Below, piece by piece: positions 1 through 9,154 of a stretch of 44,862 bases of DNA. Source of the DNA: an uncultured Lachnospiraceae bacterium (GTDB lineage Bacteria > Bacillota > Clostridia > Lachnospirales > Lachnospiraceae); contig CAJUFL010000028.1 of the NCBI GenBank assembly GCA_910585605.1, positions 1-44,862 on the forward strand. The letters run 5' to 3'. Under the pieces are notes generated by a model. The model worked only from the letters and a program-made list of their open reading frames with translations. It did not search any database and was not told the origin of the DNA. Position numbers and translations under genes: made by a program. Numbering within the stretch: the first letter of the stretch is position 1; every line of letters begins with the position of its first letter.

Positions 1-88
1 AGAACCCTATATCCATAGATTCCTGCGTCCGTCCTCACCCGCCATGTAAGCGTCCTCAGTAAGCTAAACAAGAATTTATCAAACAAGG

Positions 89-117
89 TTGACTTTCATC
101 CGGTTCGTTTGTATAAT
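89..117 (+). promoter_or_regulatory. Sigma-A type promoter of the cobalamin locus
   Basis: A TTGACT -35 box (89-94) and a perfect TATAAT -10 box (112-117) are separated by exactly 17 bp. The predicted transcription start near 124 lies just upstream of the cobalamin riboswitch, so the riboswitch would be the first element of the transcript. Nothing coding was recognised in positions 1-88. Confidence 0.8.
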
Positions 118-136
118 TGGAAAATAAAAATTTAGT

Positions 137-277
137 GAAATATTGCTCTGCCAGAGGACGCGAAATGTCCTGTGTTTTTGGGCAGATTAGAGGGAAATTC
201 GGTGAAAATCCGGTGCAACCGCCATTACTGTGTTAAGGTTTTATAAAAGCCTTTCAGTCAGATTACTCGCATATTTC
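137..277 (+). promoter_or_regulatory. Cobalamin (adenosylcobalamin-type) riboswitch
   Basis: The conserved core is visible: a GGGAAA segment followed by CGGTGAAAATCCGGTGCAAC (about 193-221), then GCCATTACTGTG (the B12-box region), then a hairpin at about 235-256 and the CAGTCAGATTACTCGC segment (255-270). An outer P1 helix can be drawn between GAAATATTGC (137-146) and GCATATTTC (269-277) with one bulge. A further helix pairs TCTGCC (147-152) with GGGCAGA. The aptamer sits 13 nt after the predicted transcription start and about 240 nt before the start codon of the giant surface protein. It should turn the downstream gene off when cobalamin is plentiful, as is known for this RNA class. Confidence 0.9.
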
Positions 278-360
278 AGTGTTTAGCTTTTGGGTGAAGG
301 AAAAGCAGGTTTCATTCCGTGTGAATCGGGATGTTTTCTTTGTGTGCTTTGCTTTCTTTG

Positions 361-380
361 AAGGCAGGGCCTTTTTCTTT
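361..380 (+). terminator. Possible expression-platform terminator of the riboswitch
   Basis: AAGGC (361-365), a 3-nt loop and GCCTT (369-373) are followed by TTTCTTT, which resembles a short intrinsic terminator between the riboswitch and the first gene. The stem is only 5 bp, so this is weak. Sequestration of the ribosome binding site or a larger competing fold in the 278-520 leader is equally possible. Confidence 0.3.
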
Positions 381-520
381 ATCCACCCTTAATGATAGAT
401 GGCGACTGTCACATTCAGAAAAATCATTTTTGTTAAAGCTTTCCGGCTTATAACAGATAAACCTCTGATGCGGCAGCTGCCTTGTACAATGAGTCATTAC
501 GAATGGAGAGGAAATAGAAG

Positions 521-3500
521 ATGAGTACGAAAACAACGTTAAGAGGAATTATGATTTTGCTGTTCCTGTGTACAGGATATGCATTTGGGATGTCAGGAGA
601 CGGTGCTGTCATACAAAAGGCTTATGCAGCTGAGACGGAGATCCCTTTGGGAGAGGGAACAAAAGAATCCCCCTATCAGATTGGAACAGCCGAGGAGTTG
701 AAATGGTTCGCTGATTGTGTAAATTCCAGCACGAATCAATCTACTTCAGCACTTTGTGCACAACTGACAAAAGATATCGAGCTTGGGGGTCAGGAATGGA
801 CGCCAATAGGATATTATGACAGTTATAGCAAATGTGTTTATTATGGCGGTACATTTGACGGATGCGGTAAAACCATATCCGGTTTAGCGATTCATTCGGA
901 TAAACAGTATAGGGCACTGTTTGGTTATTTAAAGGGTGCTGTTGTAAAAAATCTGACGGTAAAAGGCGTAGTAGAGGTATCCCCCACTTCGTCTTCTTAT
1001 GCGGCAGGGATTGTGGCTTACGGTTCACCCGTTACAATCTCAAATTGTATAAATGATGTAAATGTTATTTCTACTACAAAGGGGTATGTAGGGGGTATAG
1101 CTGCTGCGACATATTCGGGAAGCAGCATTACCGGCTGTGTAAATAATGGGATGATCAAGGCATATGGTGATTTTGCCGGAGGTATTGTGGGGACTGCAAC
1201 CGGAGGGACAGAGATTAGGAATTGCTTTAACAATGGGAGCATAGAAAATACAGGCAAACCGTCCTCCTATGCTTATTCGACAGGAGGAATCGCAGGAGGC
1301 ATTTCCGGCAGTTCTACAGCGGTTTCTTCTATTGTTATGTGTGGAAATACCGGAGATGTGACCAGTTCACTGAAACGTACAGGCGGCATCGTGGGAAGCT
1401 TAGGCGGAGAGGTAGAAAAATGTTTTAATACAGGGGATATAGCAGGGACTTATGGTGTAGGGGGAATTGCAGGAGATTCTGCTTATAACGCATCAACGGT
1501 TGTTTCATGCTACAATACCGGAATTGTGACAGGGAACACACCAGCAGCTGAATTTAGTGATTCCAATACCAAGGGCATTGGTGGAATCATCGGTGGTGTG
1601 GCTTCTAATACATATAAAGCTTTTCTTTCTGGTTGTTATAATGCAGGAAACGTGATATTGAGTACAGAGCTTACCGATGTGTTATCCGGTGGAATTGTCG
1701 GCGACAGCAGCGGAAAAAATTACAGCGGGGTAGAAACCACTGGGCTTGTTACGGCAGATAACTGTTACTATCTGAATTCCTCCGCAGTAAAGGGGGACGG
1801 TCGAAATGAAGCTATGGCGGGAATTACTGCTAAGACCGGTGAGAAAATGTCGGATTCCGGTTTTCCTGCATTACTGGGAGAAGATTACATAAGCGATACC
1901 AATGGCGGGTATCCGCTGTTGGGATGGCAGGACCCGGATGCAAAATATATCGTTCATTTTGGGATAGAGCCTTCCGGGGCAGTGCTGATCGTCAGGGATG
2001 CTGACGGTAAAAAAGTGGAGCCTGATAGCGGAAATACCTATCTGTTGGAAAACGGCACTTATTCTTATACAGTTTCCGGTGAGGAATGTGAGGATGCTGT
2101 TGGCAGCTTTACCGTAGCATATGGAGGGCAGACGGTTACAGTTTCCCTTCAGGTAAAAACATATGATTTTGTATTTGAAACGGAGCCGGAAGATGCCGAC
2201 CTTAAAGTAGAGGGACAAATGCCGCTGGCTGACGGCAGGACCTATCGCTTTGCAAGGATGGGGAATCCATATAGTTATAAAGTGGATGCTTACGGTTATG
2301 AAGCATGGGAAGGAGCCGTGGAAGTAACGGGAAATGCAGATACAGACCGATGTAAGATAACTTTAAAAAAGAAGCCGTTATACGCAGTTACAATTCCTTA
2401 TGAAAAAGAATCAGGCGGGGTGGACGGTGATGTAAATATACAGGTATCCTGTACAGGGTATCCGGCTGCACAGATATCCCCAGAGGAAGACGGCACATTT
2501 AATCTTCCAGACGGGCAGTATACCTATTCCGTTTTCAGTGCGGGATATAAAACGGTGAAGGGTGAATTTACAGTAAAAGGTGAAAATCTCATTCTGCCGC
2601 AGGTGAAGCTTCAGATTCAGACCTCATGGGATGGGGAAACCGTTACGGAACCTGGAAAAAACAGTGAAGGTATTTATCAGATTACCGGACCAGGCGAGTT
2701 TATGTGGTTTATGAAAAATGCGCCATTGACAGCCAGTGCAGAACTGACGACAGATATCCGGATTAACGAAACAGTTTCGGAAGATACCGGAGCACCATAC
2801 AGCTGGCAGCCTGTGGGGGCATCAAGCAGTAAGGCGTATACTGGTGATTTTAACGGAAACGGGCATACGATTTCCGGCATCTATGTTGATGGGAAAAATG
2901 CAAGTAACGGGGGATTATTTGGTTATGTTGGCACAGGGGGCAGTATCCATGACCTTATCCTTAAGGACAGTGTGATTACCGGAAACGGAAGCTATTATGG
3001 CGGTATTGTCGGAGATTTGAAAGGAGCAGTCACTAACTGTCATGTGGCTGATACGGTATCTGTAACAGGGAAAGCTTATGTGGGCGGTATCGTGGGAGAA
3101 CTGGATACAGGCGGGAAGGTTAGTGCCTGTTCTAATGCCGGCAGTGTAAAGGATACCGGAACGAATACAGGTGGGAATACAGGAGGTATTGCAGGACGCG
3201 TTTATTCTTCTTTATCAAATGCCCTTACCGATTGTGTCAATACCGGTACTGTCAGCGGATACCGGTATGTAGGAGGTATTGCAGGCACGGTCTATATGGG
3301 TGGAACATTGTGTAATGTATATTCCACCGGAACGGTGACTGCTACGGATACTGCTGCCGGAACGGCAGGCGGACTGGCTGGTAATCTGCGGGCAGGGAAA
3401 ATTCAAAATGCGTATGCAGCAGCGGCGGTATCAGCAGTTCATAAGGGCGGCGTACTTGGTTATCTGGAAAGCACACAGGGTAAAACTCTGGATCAGGTAT

Positions 3501-6500
3501 ATTATTTGTCCGATATTGCAGACGAAGCGGTCGGTAATGAAAACGGCTGTACGGTGCAGGGCACAGCACAGATATGTACATCTGATGAGCTGAAAAATAT
3601 GGCAGAAGCTTTAGGTGATGGTTTTGTTGAAAATGATTCCGAAATGAATGGGGGGTATCCACTGTTAGGCTGGCAGGCTGGCAGGATGGTAACAGATGAA
3701 AATGCCCCGATACCAGATGAAGACGGATGGAACGGTAAAACGGCATCAATAGCACCGGAACAAAAAGAAGGGGTATATCAGATTGCAACACCGGCTGAAT
3801 TGAAATGGTTTGCAAAGGCAGCCGGAAATACACCGGACATAAAAGGAATTTTAACGGCAGACCTCAATCTTAACCATCGTCCGTGGACAATGATTGGCGG
3901 ACAGACTTCTGATACCGCTTTTTGCGGAAGCTTTGACGGAAACGGTCATATAATTGAAAACTTATATATCGGTACCGGTTCTTCGGCAGGATTATTCGGA
4001 TATAATGCCGGAGAGATAAAAAATCTAACGGTATCAGGAAAAGTCTGTAGCGCAGATGGACTGGCAGGAATTGCAGGCTATAACAGCGGTACGATATCTA
4101 ATGTAACAGCAGAGGTTATTCTTAGCGGTGGCAACCATATAGCAGGGATTGCAGCCTATAATGAAAAGACCGGTATGATCACTGATTGTTTTAGCAGCGG
4201 AAGCATAGAAGGCGGTCAGTATGTAGCCGGAATTACTTCATTCAATAAAGGAACGGTAAAAGGCTGTGGCAACAATGCGGCGATTACAGCGGCCAGTACC
4301 TTTGTGGCAGGTGTGGCTGCGGATAACAGCGGGACTGTGGAAGGCTGTGCAAACAGCGGGCAGATCATAGGAAAGGCCGCAGTGCAGTATGCCTATGTTG
4401 GTGGTGTAGTTGGCAGAAATGACGGAACATCGAAAAAGCTGTATAACAGTGGAAATGTAGTCAGCCTGGGAAGCTGTACAGGCGGCTGTGTAGCGATAAA
4501 TACTTCCGGTTCAGCGGCACAGGGACTTTATAATGTCGGTGACGTATGCGGATCTTATATAGATACTGAAGAGGGAGAAGATTTTCGTGTAGGCGGTGCC
4601 ATTGGCGAGGTTGTGAACGGTGTCAGTGATGCCTATACCCTGAAATCCCTGACAATTCAATGCGGTGGTACGTTGGTGACAGCAGAGGAGATAGCCGGAA
4701 AAGCGGGGGAACTTGCAGGTATGCTTCCGGCAAAATCAATGATTGACGGTACGGTATCCCTTGGAAATTTACAGGTGGGGGATATGGTAAAAGCACAGTA
4801 TGCAGGTACTGCCAGGTATCCTGTTTTTGTGTGGTATGTATCGGATGGTGTGGATGAAACAGTATTATCTGTATCGGAGGCTTATGAGATTCCTGCCGGC
4901 ATGACAGGAAGAGTGCTTCGTGTTAAAGTTATGGAACCGTCTTTTGGCGGTATTCTTTCCGGTCAGTCAGAAAAGATAGACGGATTTACCGGAAGTGTGC
5001 AGATTAGCGGTTATGCCGTTGTAGGCCATACCCTGACGGCAGTGTACCAGGGAGGAGAGACAGCCCCGGTTTACCAATGGTATCGGGGTACAAATGCAAT
5101 TTCGGGAGAAAATAAGGCTTCTTATATCATTACCGAAGCGGATTTAGGAGCATCCCTTTCTGTAAGGGTGACTGGACAAAAACCAGGTTATGCAGAGCGT
5201 AAAACCGGTATTGTGCAAAGTGGTGAGGCAGCAGGAATCTGGCCGGTTAAGCAGACAGAGGAGCCGGTAAAAATTGCCGGAGTTTATGTTATTACCAATG
5301 AAAAGGAACTGAAATGGTTTGTCAATTGTGTGAACAGCGGAACTACTTATATTGATGGGAAACTGGCGGAGGATATTGTACTGACAGCGGAAAACTGGTA
5401 TTCTATTGGTTCGGTAAAAAATCCTTATACTGGTACATTTGACGGAAACGGGAAAACAGTCAGTGGGCTGAAGCTGAATACATCCCGTAATGAACAGGGA
5501 TTTTTTGGAAATATAGGTGGAAAGGGTGAAGTAAAGAGACTTTCCGTATCGGGAGAGATTACGGTCAATGCCGATTCTGTTGGCGGTATTGCGGGATATA
5601 TAGAAGGTAAGGTCACAGGCTGTTCATTTGCAGGAACCATTAGTGGAAAAGACGATGTTGGCGGTATTGCAGGACAGTCCGGACTTAACAGCAACATCAG
5701 TCAGTGTATGAACAAAAGTACCGTGCAGGGAAGTCAGAATGTCGGAGGAATTGCCGGTTCTGTATCCTATGGAACTGTCAGTGAATGTGTGAACAACGGA
5801 ACTGTCGGAAAGGAAGGTGTTACGGTAAATGCAGGAGGAATTGCCGGATATATGACAAACTATGCAGTTATTACTGCCTGCTGGAATAAAGGGAGCATAA
5901 GCGGTAAATCCAAATTAGGAGGTATTGCAGGGGAGGCATCCGTGTGTGCTGCTCCTCAGGGCTGTTATAATATTGGGAAGGTCGGACCCGGTTTTTACGC
6001 CTATGGTGTATTGGGTGGACTTTCCGGCACGGATTACATATCCGGAACACAGGGCAGTTTTTATCTTGCGGAGTCGCAAGCGGAAGCAACGGATAAGACT
6101 GCGCAGGGAGTAAGCAGTGCAGGTATGAAAAAAGAGAGCTTTGTGACATTGTTAAATGCACAGGCAGGAAAAACACTCTTTGTGGCAGATGAGAAAAATG
6201 AAAATGACGGATATCCTCTTTTATTATGGCAGACGGGCGGGGAAGGCTCCGGAAGTGAGACAGAGGATCCCGATAAACCGGAGATTTTAAATGTAACATT
6301 TACTCTTTGCGGGGACACTGTTCATGGTGCAGATGGAACACATATCGCTTATGAGGACTGGATTGAAACTACGGCTTGTACAATGTCAAGGGGTGACACT
6401 GCGTATGATTTGTTTAAAAAAATGTTGAATGATTATGAATTTGATTATGAAGTAAACGGAAATAGTTATGTTTCTTCTGTAACCGGTCCGGCCGGTGTGA

Positions 6501-8602
6501 AGCTTGGGGAATTTTCCAATGGTGCATTCAGTGGCTGGATGTATACCATAAATGATGAGTTTCCGGATTATATGGGTGAGACAAAGTTAAAAGACGGAGA
6601 TAACATGCGTTTCTTCTATACGGATGATTACAGAGAGACAAACTGGAGACCCAATGATGCGACGGTAGAGGCTGTTGAGGGATTGATTGATGCCATTGGC
6701 ACACCAATTACCCTGGGCAGCAGAGATAAAATAGAAACTGCCAGGGATGCGTATGAGATGCTGAACGAGTCCCAGAAGTGGAATGTATCCAATTATGATG
6801 ATTTGGTAGCAGCAGAAAAAGAACTGGCGGTATTAGAGAAGCCATATATTGAAATCACTTCTGCTGTCAATGCAACGGCTGATTATATGCTTTCTCTGGG
6901 AACACCGCAGGTAGGCTCTGTTGGTGGTGAATGGATGGTATTGGGGCTTGCCCGCAGTGGTAGGGAAATAGCTGATGGTTATTATAAGAATGCTGTTCAA
7001 TATATAGAGCAGAAGATAGATGCAGACAGCAGGCTTCATGAGATAAAGTCTACGGAAAATTCCCGTATGATTCTGGCGTTAACTGCGGCAGGATACGATG
7101 CATCCGATGTTGCAGGGTATAATCTGCTTAAAGGTCTGACGGATCTTGAGTATGTAAAGGGTCAGGGGATCAACGGTGCTGTCTGGGCGTTGATTGCATT
7201 TGACAGCCATAACTATAAAATTCCCGGGGATGTTGGAAATAGCACCACGGTGACCCGTGAAAATCTGGTTCAGACTATTTTGGATGATCAGCTTTCCGAC
7301 GGCGGCTGGGGTCTGGATGGAATCACGACGGAACCGGATATGACAGCTATGGCACTTCAGGCACTGGCACCTTATTATCATAAGGATGAGAATGTGAAGG
7401 AAGCTGTAGATAGTGCACTTTCCTGTCTGTCGGTTATGCAGCTTGCGGATGGTGGCTATGGTAATGCGTATCAATTGAACCGTTCCTGTGCCGAATCCTG
7501 TGCACAGGTCATCGTTGCATTGACAGCACTTGGTATTGACCCCTGCACAGATGCACGCTTTAGTAAAAATGGTCATAGTGTAATGGATGCACTGAACAGT
7601 TTCTTTGTAGAGGGTGGTGGGTTCAGGCATACCGCAGGAGGAGAGCGAAACGGTATGGCAACAGAACAGGGCTATTATGCACTGGTTGCTTATCAGAGGT
7701 TTATAGAAGGGAAAACCGCTCTTTATGATATGTCTGATGTAACTATCCGGAAAACAGACAAGGAGATAACACATAGCCATGTATGGGATGACGGTAAGAT
7801 TACGAAACAGGCAGGCTGCGGGGAATCCGGAATAAAAATATTCACATGTAAGGAGTGTGGTATGGAAAGGACCGTGGGAATAGAAGCAACAGACAAGCAC
7901 GAATGGGACGACGGTATAATAATTAAGGAAGCAACATATATGGAAGAAGGCAGCATCAGATATACCTGTAAAGTCTGTCATGGAACCAAAGATGAGCCGA
8001 TAGCAAAGGCACAGGCAGGGCAGGTTAAAAATCTCAAAGTAAAATCAAAAGGTGTAACGGAGATGACGCTTTCATGGAACGGTGTAAAAGATGCGACGTC
8101 ATACACGATACAGCAGAAGACAAAAAAGGGAAAATGGAAAAAAGCCAAAGTAGTCCGTGTAAAGAAAAAAGCCGAGGTTACGGGTACGAAGGCGGTGGTA
8201 ACCGATCTTAAGGCAAATACAGCTTATGCTTTCAGAATCAAGGTCAATATCGGTGACAGCTCCGGTTCATACAGCCAGGCGACGAAGTTCCAAAAAACGA
8301 AAGCGGCAAAGAAACTGAAGAAGCCTGCTGCAATTCCGGCAGGAAAATTAAAGGCAAAAGCGGAGAGTGCAGATAAGATTCTTGTAACGTGGTCTCATGT
8401 AAAGGATGCATCAGGTTATCAGGTGAGATGGTCAATGGATGGGAAAAAATGGAAATCAAAGACCATATCGGCAGTGCAGACAAGCTATTCCATAACAAAG
8501 CTGAAGGCGGGCAAAAAATATTATATACAGGTTGCAGCAAAGAACAAAAAAGGGAAGGGAAGGTATAAAAAAGTAACGGCAAAAACTATGGCAAGGCACT
8601 GA
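521..8602 (+). CDS. Giant secreted GLUG/beta-helix protein with a transcobalamin-like DUF4430 plus alpha/alpha-toroid module
   Basis: 2693 aa with a signal peptide of about 35 residues (a hydrophobic core, then AYA-AE). Four large blocks (about 47-476, 704-1056, 1074-1376, 1584-1907) each open with a YQI-x(4-6)-EL-x-WF motif, then W-x-PIG, GTFDGNGKTISGL and many GGIAG/GGIVG repeats, as in GLUG-type beta-helix surface proteins. PEGA-like and Ig-like segments lie between them. Residues about 1922-2043 form a DUF4430 domain (SGWMYTINDEFP motif). Residues about 2110-2400 form a prenyltransferase/terpene-cyclase-like alpha/alpha toroid (SDGGWGL, PDMTAMALQAL). Two CxxC modules (TCKECG, TCKVCH; about 2415-2497) and two lysine-rich Fn3 domains end the protein. 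In human transcobalamin and intrinsic factor the same two folds sandwich cobalamin, but in the opposite order. The upstream B12 riboswitch and downstream ECF genes support extracellular corrinoid binding. No LPXTG anchor is present, so attachment through the basic C-terminus is my inference. RBS: GGAGAGG before ATG 521. Confidence 0.85.
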   Translation: MSTKTTLRGIMILLFLCTGYAFGMSGDGAVIQKAYAAETEIPLGEGTKESPYQIGTAEELKWFADCVNSSTNQSTSALCAQLTKDIELGGQEWTPIGYYDSYSKCVYYGGTFDGCGKTISGLAIHSDKQYRALFGYLKGAVVKNLTVKGVVEVSPTSSSYAAGIVAYGSPVTISNCINDVNVISTTKGYVGGIAAATYSGSSITGCVNNGMIKAYGDFAGGIVGTATGGTEIRNCFNNGSIENTGKPSSYAYSTGGIAGGISGSSTAVSSIVMCGNTGDVTSSLKRTGGIVGSLGGEVEKCFNTGDIAGTYGVGGIAGDSAYNASTVVSCYNTGIVTGNTPAAEFSDSNTKGIGGIIGGVASNTYKAFLSGCYNAGNVILSTELTDVLSGGIVGDSSGKNYSGVETTGLVTADNCYYLNSSAVKGDGRNEAMAGITAKTGEKMSDSGFPALLGEDYISDTNGGYPLLGWQDPDAKYIVHFGIEPSGAVLIVRDADGKKVEPDSGNTYLLENGTYSYTVSGEECEDAVGSFTVAYGGQTVTVSLQVKTYDFVFETEPEDADLKVEGQMPLADGRTYRFARMGNPYSYKVDAYGYEAWEGAVEVTGNADTDRCKITLKKKPLYAVTIPYEKESGGVDGDVNIQVSCTGYPAAQISPEEDGTFNLPDGQYTYSVFSAGYKTVKGEFTVKGENLILPQVKLQIQTSWDGETVTEPGKNSEGIYQITGPGEFMWFMKNAPLTASAELTTDIRINETVSEDTGAPYSWQPVGASSSKAYTGDFNGNGHTISGIYVDGKNASNGGLFGYVGTGGSIHDLILKDSVITGNGSYYGGIVGDLKGAVTNCHVADTVSVTGKAYVGGIVGELDTGGKVSACSNAGSVKDTGTNTGGNTGGIAGRVYSSLSNALTDCVNTGTVSGYRYVGGIAGTVYMGGTLCNVYSTGTVTATDTAAGTAGGLAGNLRAGKIQNAYAAAAVSAVHKGGVLGYLESTQGKTLDQVYYLSDIADEAVGNENGCTVQGTAQICTSDELKNMAEALGDGFVENDSEMNGGYPLLGWQAGRMVTDENAPIPDEDGWNGKTASIAPEQKEGVYQIATPAELKWFAKAAGNTPDIKGILTADLNLNHRPWTMIGGQTSDTAFCGSFDGNGHIIENLYIGTGSSAGLFGYNAGEIKNLTVSGKVCSADGLAGIAGYNSGTISNVTAEVILSGGNHIAGIAAYNEKTGMITDCFSSGSIEGGQYVAGITSFNKGTVKGCGNNAAITAASTFVAGVAADNSGTVEGCANSGQIIGKAAVQYAYVGGVVGRNDGTSKKLYNSGNVVSLGSCTGGCVAINTSGSAAQGLYNVGDVCGSYIDTEEGEDFRVGGAIGEVVNGVSDAYTLKSLTIQCGGTLVTAEEIAGKAGELAGMLPAKSMIDGTVSLGNLQVGDMVKAQYAGTARYPVFVWYVSDGVDETVLSVSEAYEIPAGMTGRVLRVKVMEPSFGGILSGQSEKIDGFTGSVQISGYAVVGHTLTAVYQGGETAPVYQWYRGTNAISGENKASYIITEADLGASLSVRVTGQKPGYAERKTGIVQSGEAAGIWPVKQTEEPVKIAGVYVITNEKELKWFVNCVNSGTTYIDGKLAEDIVLTAENWYSIGSVKNPYTGTFDGNGKTVSGLKLNTSRNEQGFFGNIGGKGEVKRLSVSGEITVNADSVGGIAGYIEGKVTGCSFAGTISGKDDVGGIAGQSGLNSNISQCMNKSTVQGSQNVGGIAGSVSYGTVSECVNNGTVGKEGVTVNAGGIAGYMTNYAVITACWNKGSISGKSKLGGIAGEASVCAAPQGCYNIGKVGPGFYAYGVLGGLSGTDYISGTQGSFYLAESQAEATDKTAQGVSSAGMKKESFVTLLNAQAGKTLFVADEKNENDGYPLLLWQTGGEGSGSETEDPDKPEILNVTFTLCGDTVHGADGTHIAYEDWIETTACTMSRGDTAYDLFKKMLNDYEFDYEVNGNSYVSSVTGPAGVKLGEFSNGAFSGWMYTINDEFPDYMGETKLKDGDNMRFFYTDDYRETNWRPNDATVEAVEGLIDAIGTPITLGSRDKIETARDAYEMLNESQKWNVSNYDDLVAAEKELAVLEKPYIEITSAVNATADYMLSLGTPQVGSVGGEWMVLGLARSGREIADGYYKNAVQYIEQKIDADSRLHEIKSTENSRMILALTAAGYDASDVAGYNLLKGLTDLEYVKGQGINGAVWALIAFDSHNYKIPGDVGNSTTVTRENLVQTILDDQLSDGGWGLDGITTEPDMTAMALQALAPYYHKDENVKEAVDSALSCLSVMQLADGGYGNAYQLNRSCAESCAQVIVALTALGIDPCTDARFSKNGHSVMDALNSFFVEGGGFRHTAGGERNGMATEQGYYALVAYQRFIEGKTALYDMSDVTIRKTDKEITHSHVWDDGKITKQAGCGESGIKIFTCKECGMERTVGIEATDKHEWDDGIIIKEATYMEEGSIRYTCKVCHGTKDEPIAKAQAGQVKNLKVKSKGVTEMTLSWNGVKDATSYTIQQKTKKGKWKKAKVVRVKKKAEVTGTKAVVTDLKANTAYAFRIKVNIGDSSGSYSQATKFQKTKAAKKLKKPAAIPAGKLKAKAESADKILVTWSHVKDASGYQVRWSMDGKKWKSKTISAVQTSYSITKLKAGKKYYIQVAAKNKKGKGRYKKVTAKTMARH

Positions 8603-8635
8603 ATATCGTGGTAAAATAAAAAAGATTTGTGTAAA

Positions 8636-8685
8636 TTAGAGCCAATCATCAAGCGAATGTACAGAATGTCTGGGATTGGCTCTAA
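8636..8685. other. Perfect 12-bp stem-loop downstream of the giant surface gene
   Basis: TTAGAGCCAATC (8636-8647) and GATTGGCTCTAA (8674-8685) are exact reverse complements separated by a 26-nt loop. There is no clear T-run directly after the right arm, so it is not a canonical intrinsic terminator. It may be a terminator of unusual form, an mRNA-end stabiliser or a processing site that uncouples the abundant surface protein from the membrane genes behind it. Confidence 0.5.
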
Positions 8686-8728
8686 ATAATTATGAAAATA
8701 TGAGAGACGGGAATTACCTGTATTAAAA

Positions 8729-8853
8729 TCATTTCGTGATGGCGGGCAAACAGGCAATCAATTTGTGCGAATAACAAGCCAAGCGTAGATACTTGCATAT
8801 ATATTTGGTGTCTATCGCAGCAAACAAAATTTGCAAAGCAAAATTGGTTACAA
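8729..8853 (+). repeat. Dispersed intergenic element C, copy 1
   Basis: This stretch shares ordered blocks with 17217-17342: GGCA-x-TCAATTTGTGCG, ATAA, AGCCAAGC-x-TAG, ATTTGGTG-x-CTA and AAAATTGGT-x-ACAA. It also shares GTAAACAGGC/GCAAACAGGC and AAATTGGTTACAA with 22096-22153. Each copy ends only a few nucleotides upstream of the ribosome binding site of the next gene. Here it stops 3 nt before the AGGGAG site of the small gene at 8871. Confidence 0.65.
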
Positions 8854-8870
8854 CTAGGGAGAAAAAATGT

Positions 8871-9152
8871 ATGGAAAATGAGAGAGAAAAATATATCATG
8901 CTGCTTCGCAAAAAGCAAAAGGAGACAGGACGTTATCCGAAGAAGTCAGATTTTTCCGAGGAAGAAACGGCAATGATAAAGTCCTATTTTGGACCGTGGC
9001 CCAGAGCACTGGAGGCAGCGGGAGTGAAGGAGCCAAGGGAAAAAGACAAAGCGGAGCACAAAAGGCAAAAGCGTATCGAACAAAAAAGAGCTTTGAATGC
9101 CAGAAGGAAAGAGCAGCAAAAAGGTAATTCACAAAAGGGCGGTGAGGTGTAA
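8871..9152 (+). CDS. Small HNH_repeat (homing-endonuclease-associated repeat) protein
   Basis: 93 aa. The start is set by AGGGAG at 8856-8861, 9 nt before ATG 8871; an upstream in-frame start at 8793 lies inside the repeat element and is unlikely. Residues about 5-52 (KYIMLL, TGRYPKKSDF, YFGPWPRALEAAGV) match the pattern of the homing-endonuclease-associated repeat: a helix, a TGR-x-P-x(3)-DF segment, then a FG-x-W-x-x-AL-x-AAG helix. This is a small helical, putatively nucleic-acid-binding unit found both in homing nucleases and as stand-alone regulators. The C-terminal 40 residues are very basic and low in complexity. No nuclease domain is present. The gene ends 2 nt before the membrane DUF4430 gene, so it is probably translated from the same mRNA. 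A regulatory role is inference. Confidence 0.6.
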   Translation: MENEREKYIMLLRKKQKETGRYPKKSDFSEEETAMIKSYFGPWPRALEAAGVKEPREKDKAEHKRQKRIEQKRALNARRKEQQKGNSQKGGEV

Positions 9153-9154
9153 AT

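Noticed and set aside
660..6240. CRISPR-like or tandem DNA repeats
   Set aside because: The recurring GGIAG/GNGKTISG signals are protein-level GLUG-type repeats with variable codons and spacing, not DNA repeats with spacers.
7079..7981. 300-aa open frame on the minus strand inside the giant surface gene
   Set aside because: It is fully antisense to well-conserved DUF4430-toroid coding sequence. Its translation is Cys/His-rich without any domain, and there is no ribosome binding site.
8871..9152. Active homing endonuclease or intron
   Set aside because: Only the accessory repeat is present. There is no HNH, LAGLIDADG or GIY-YIG motif and no intron structure around it.
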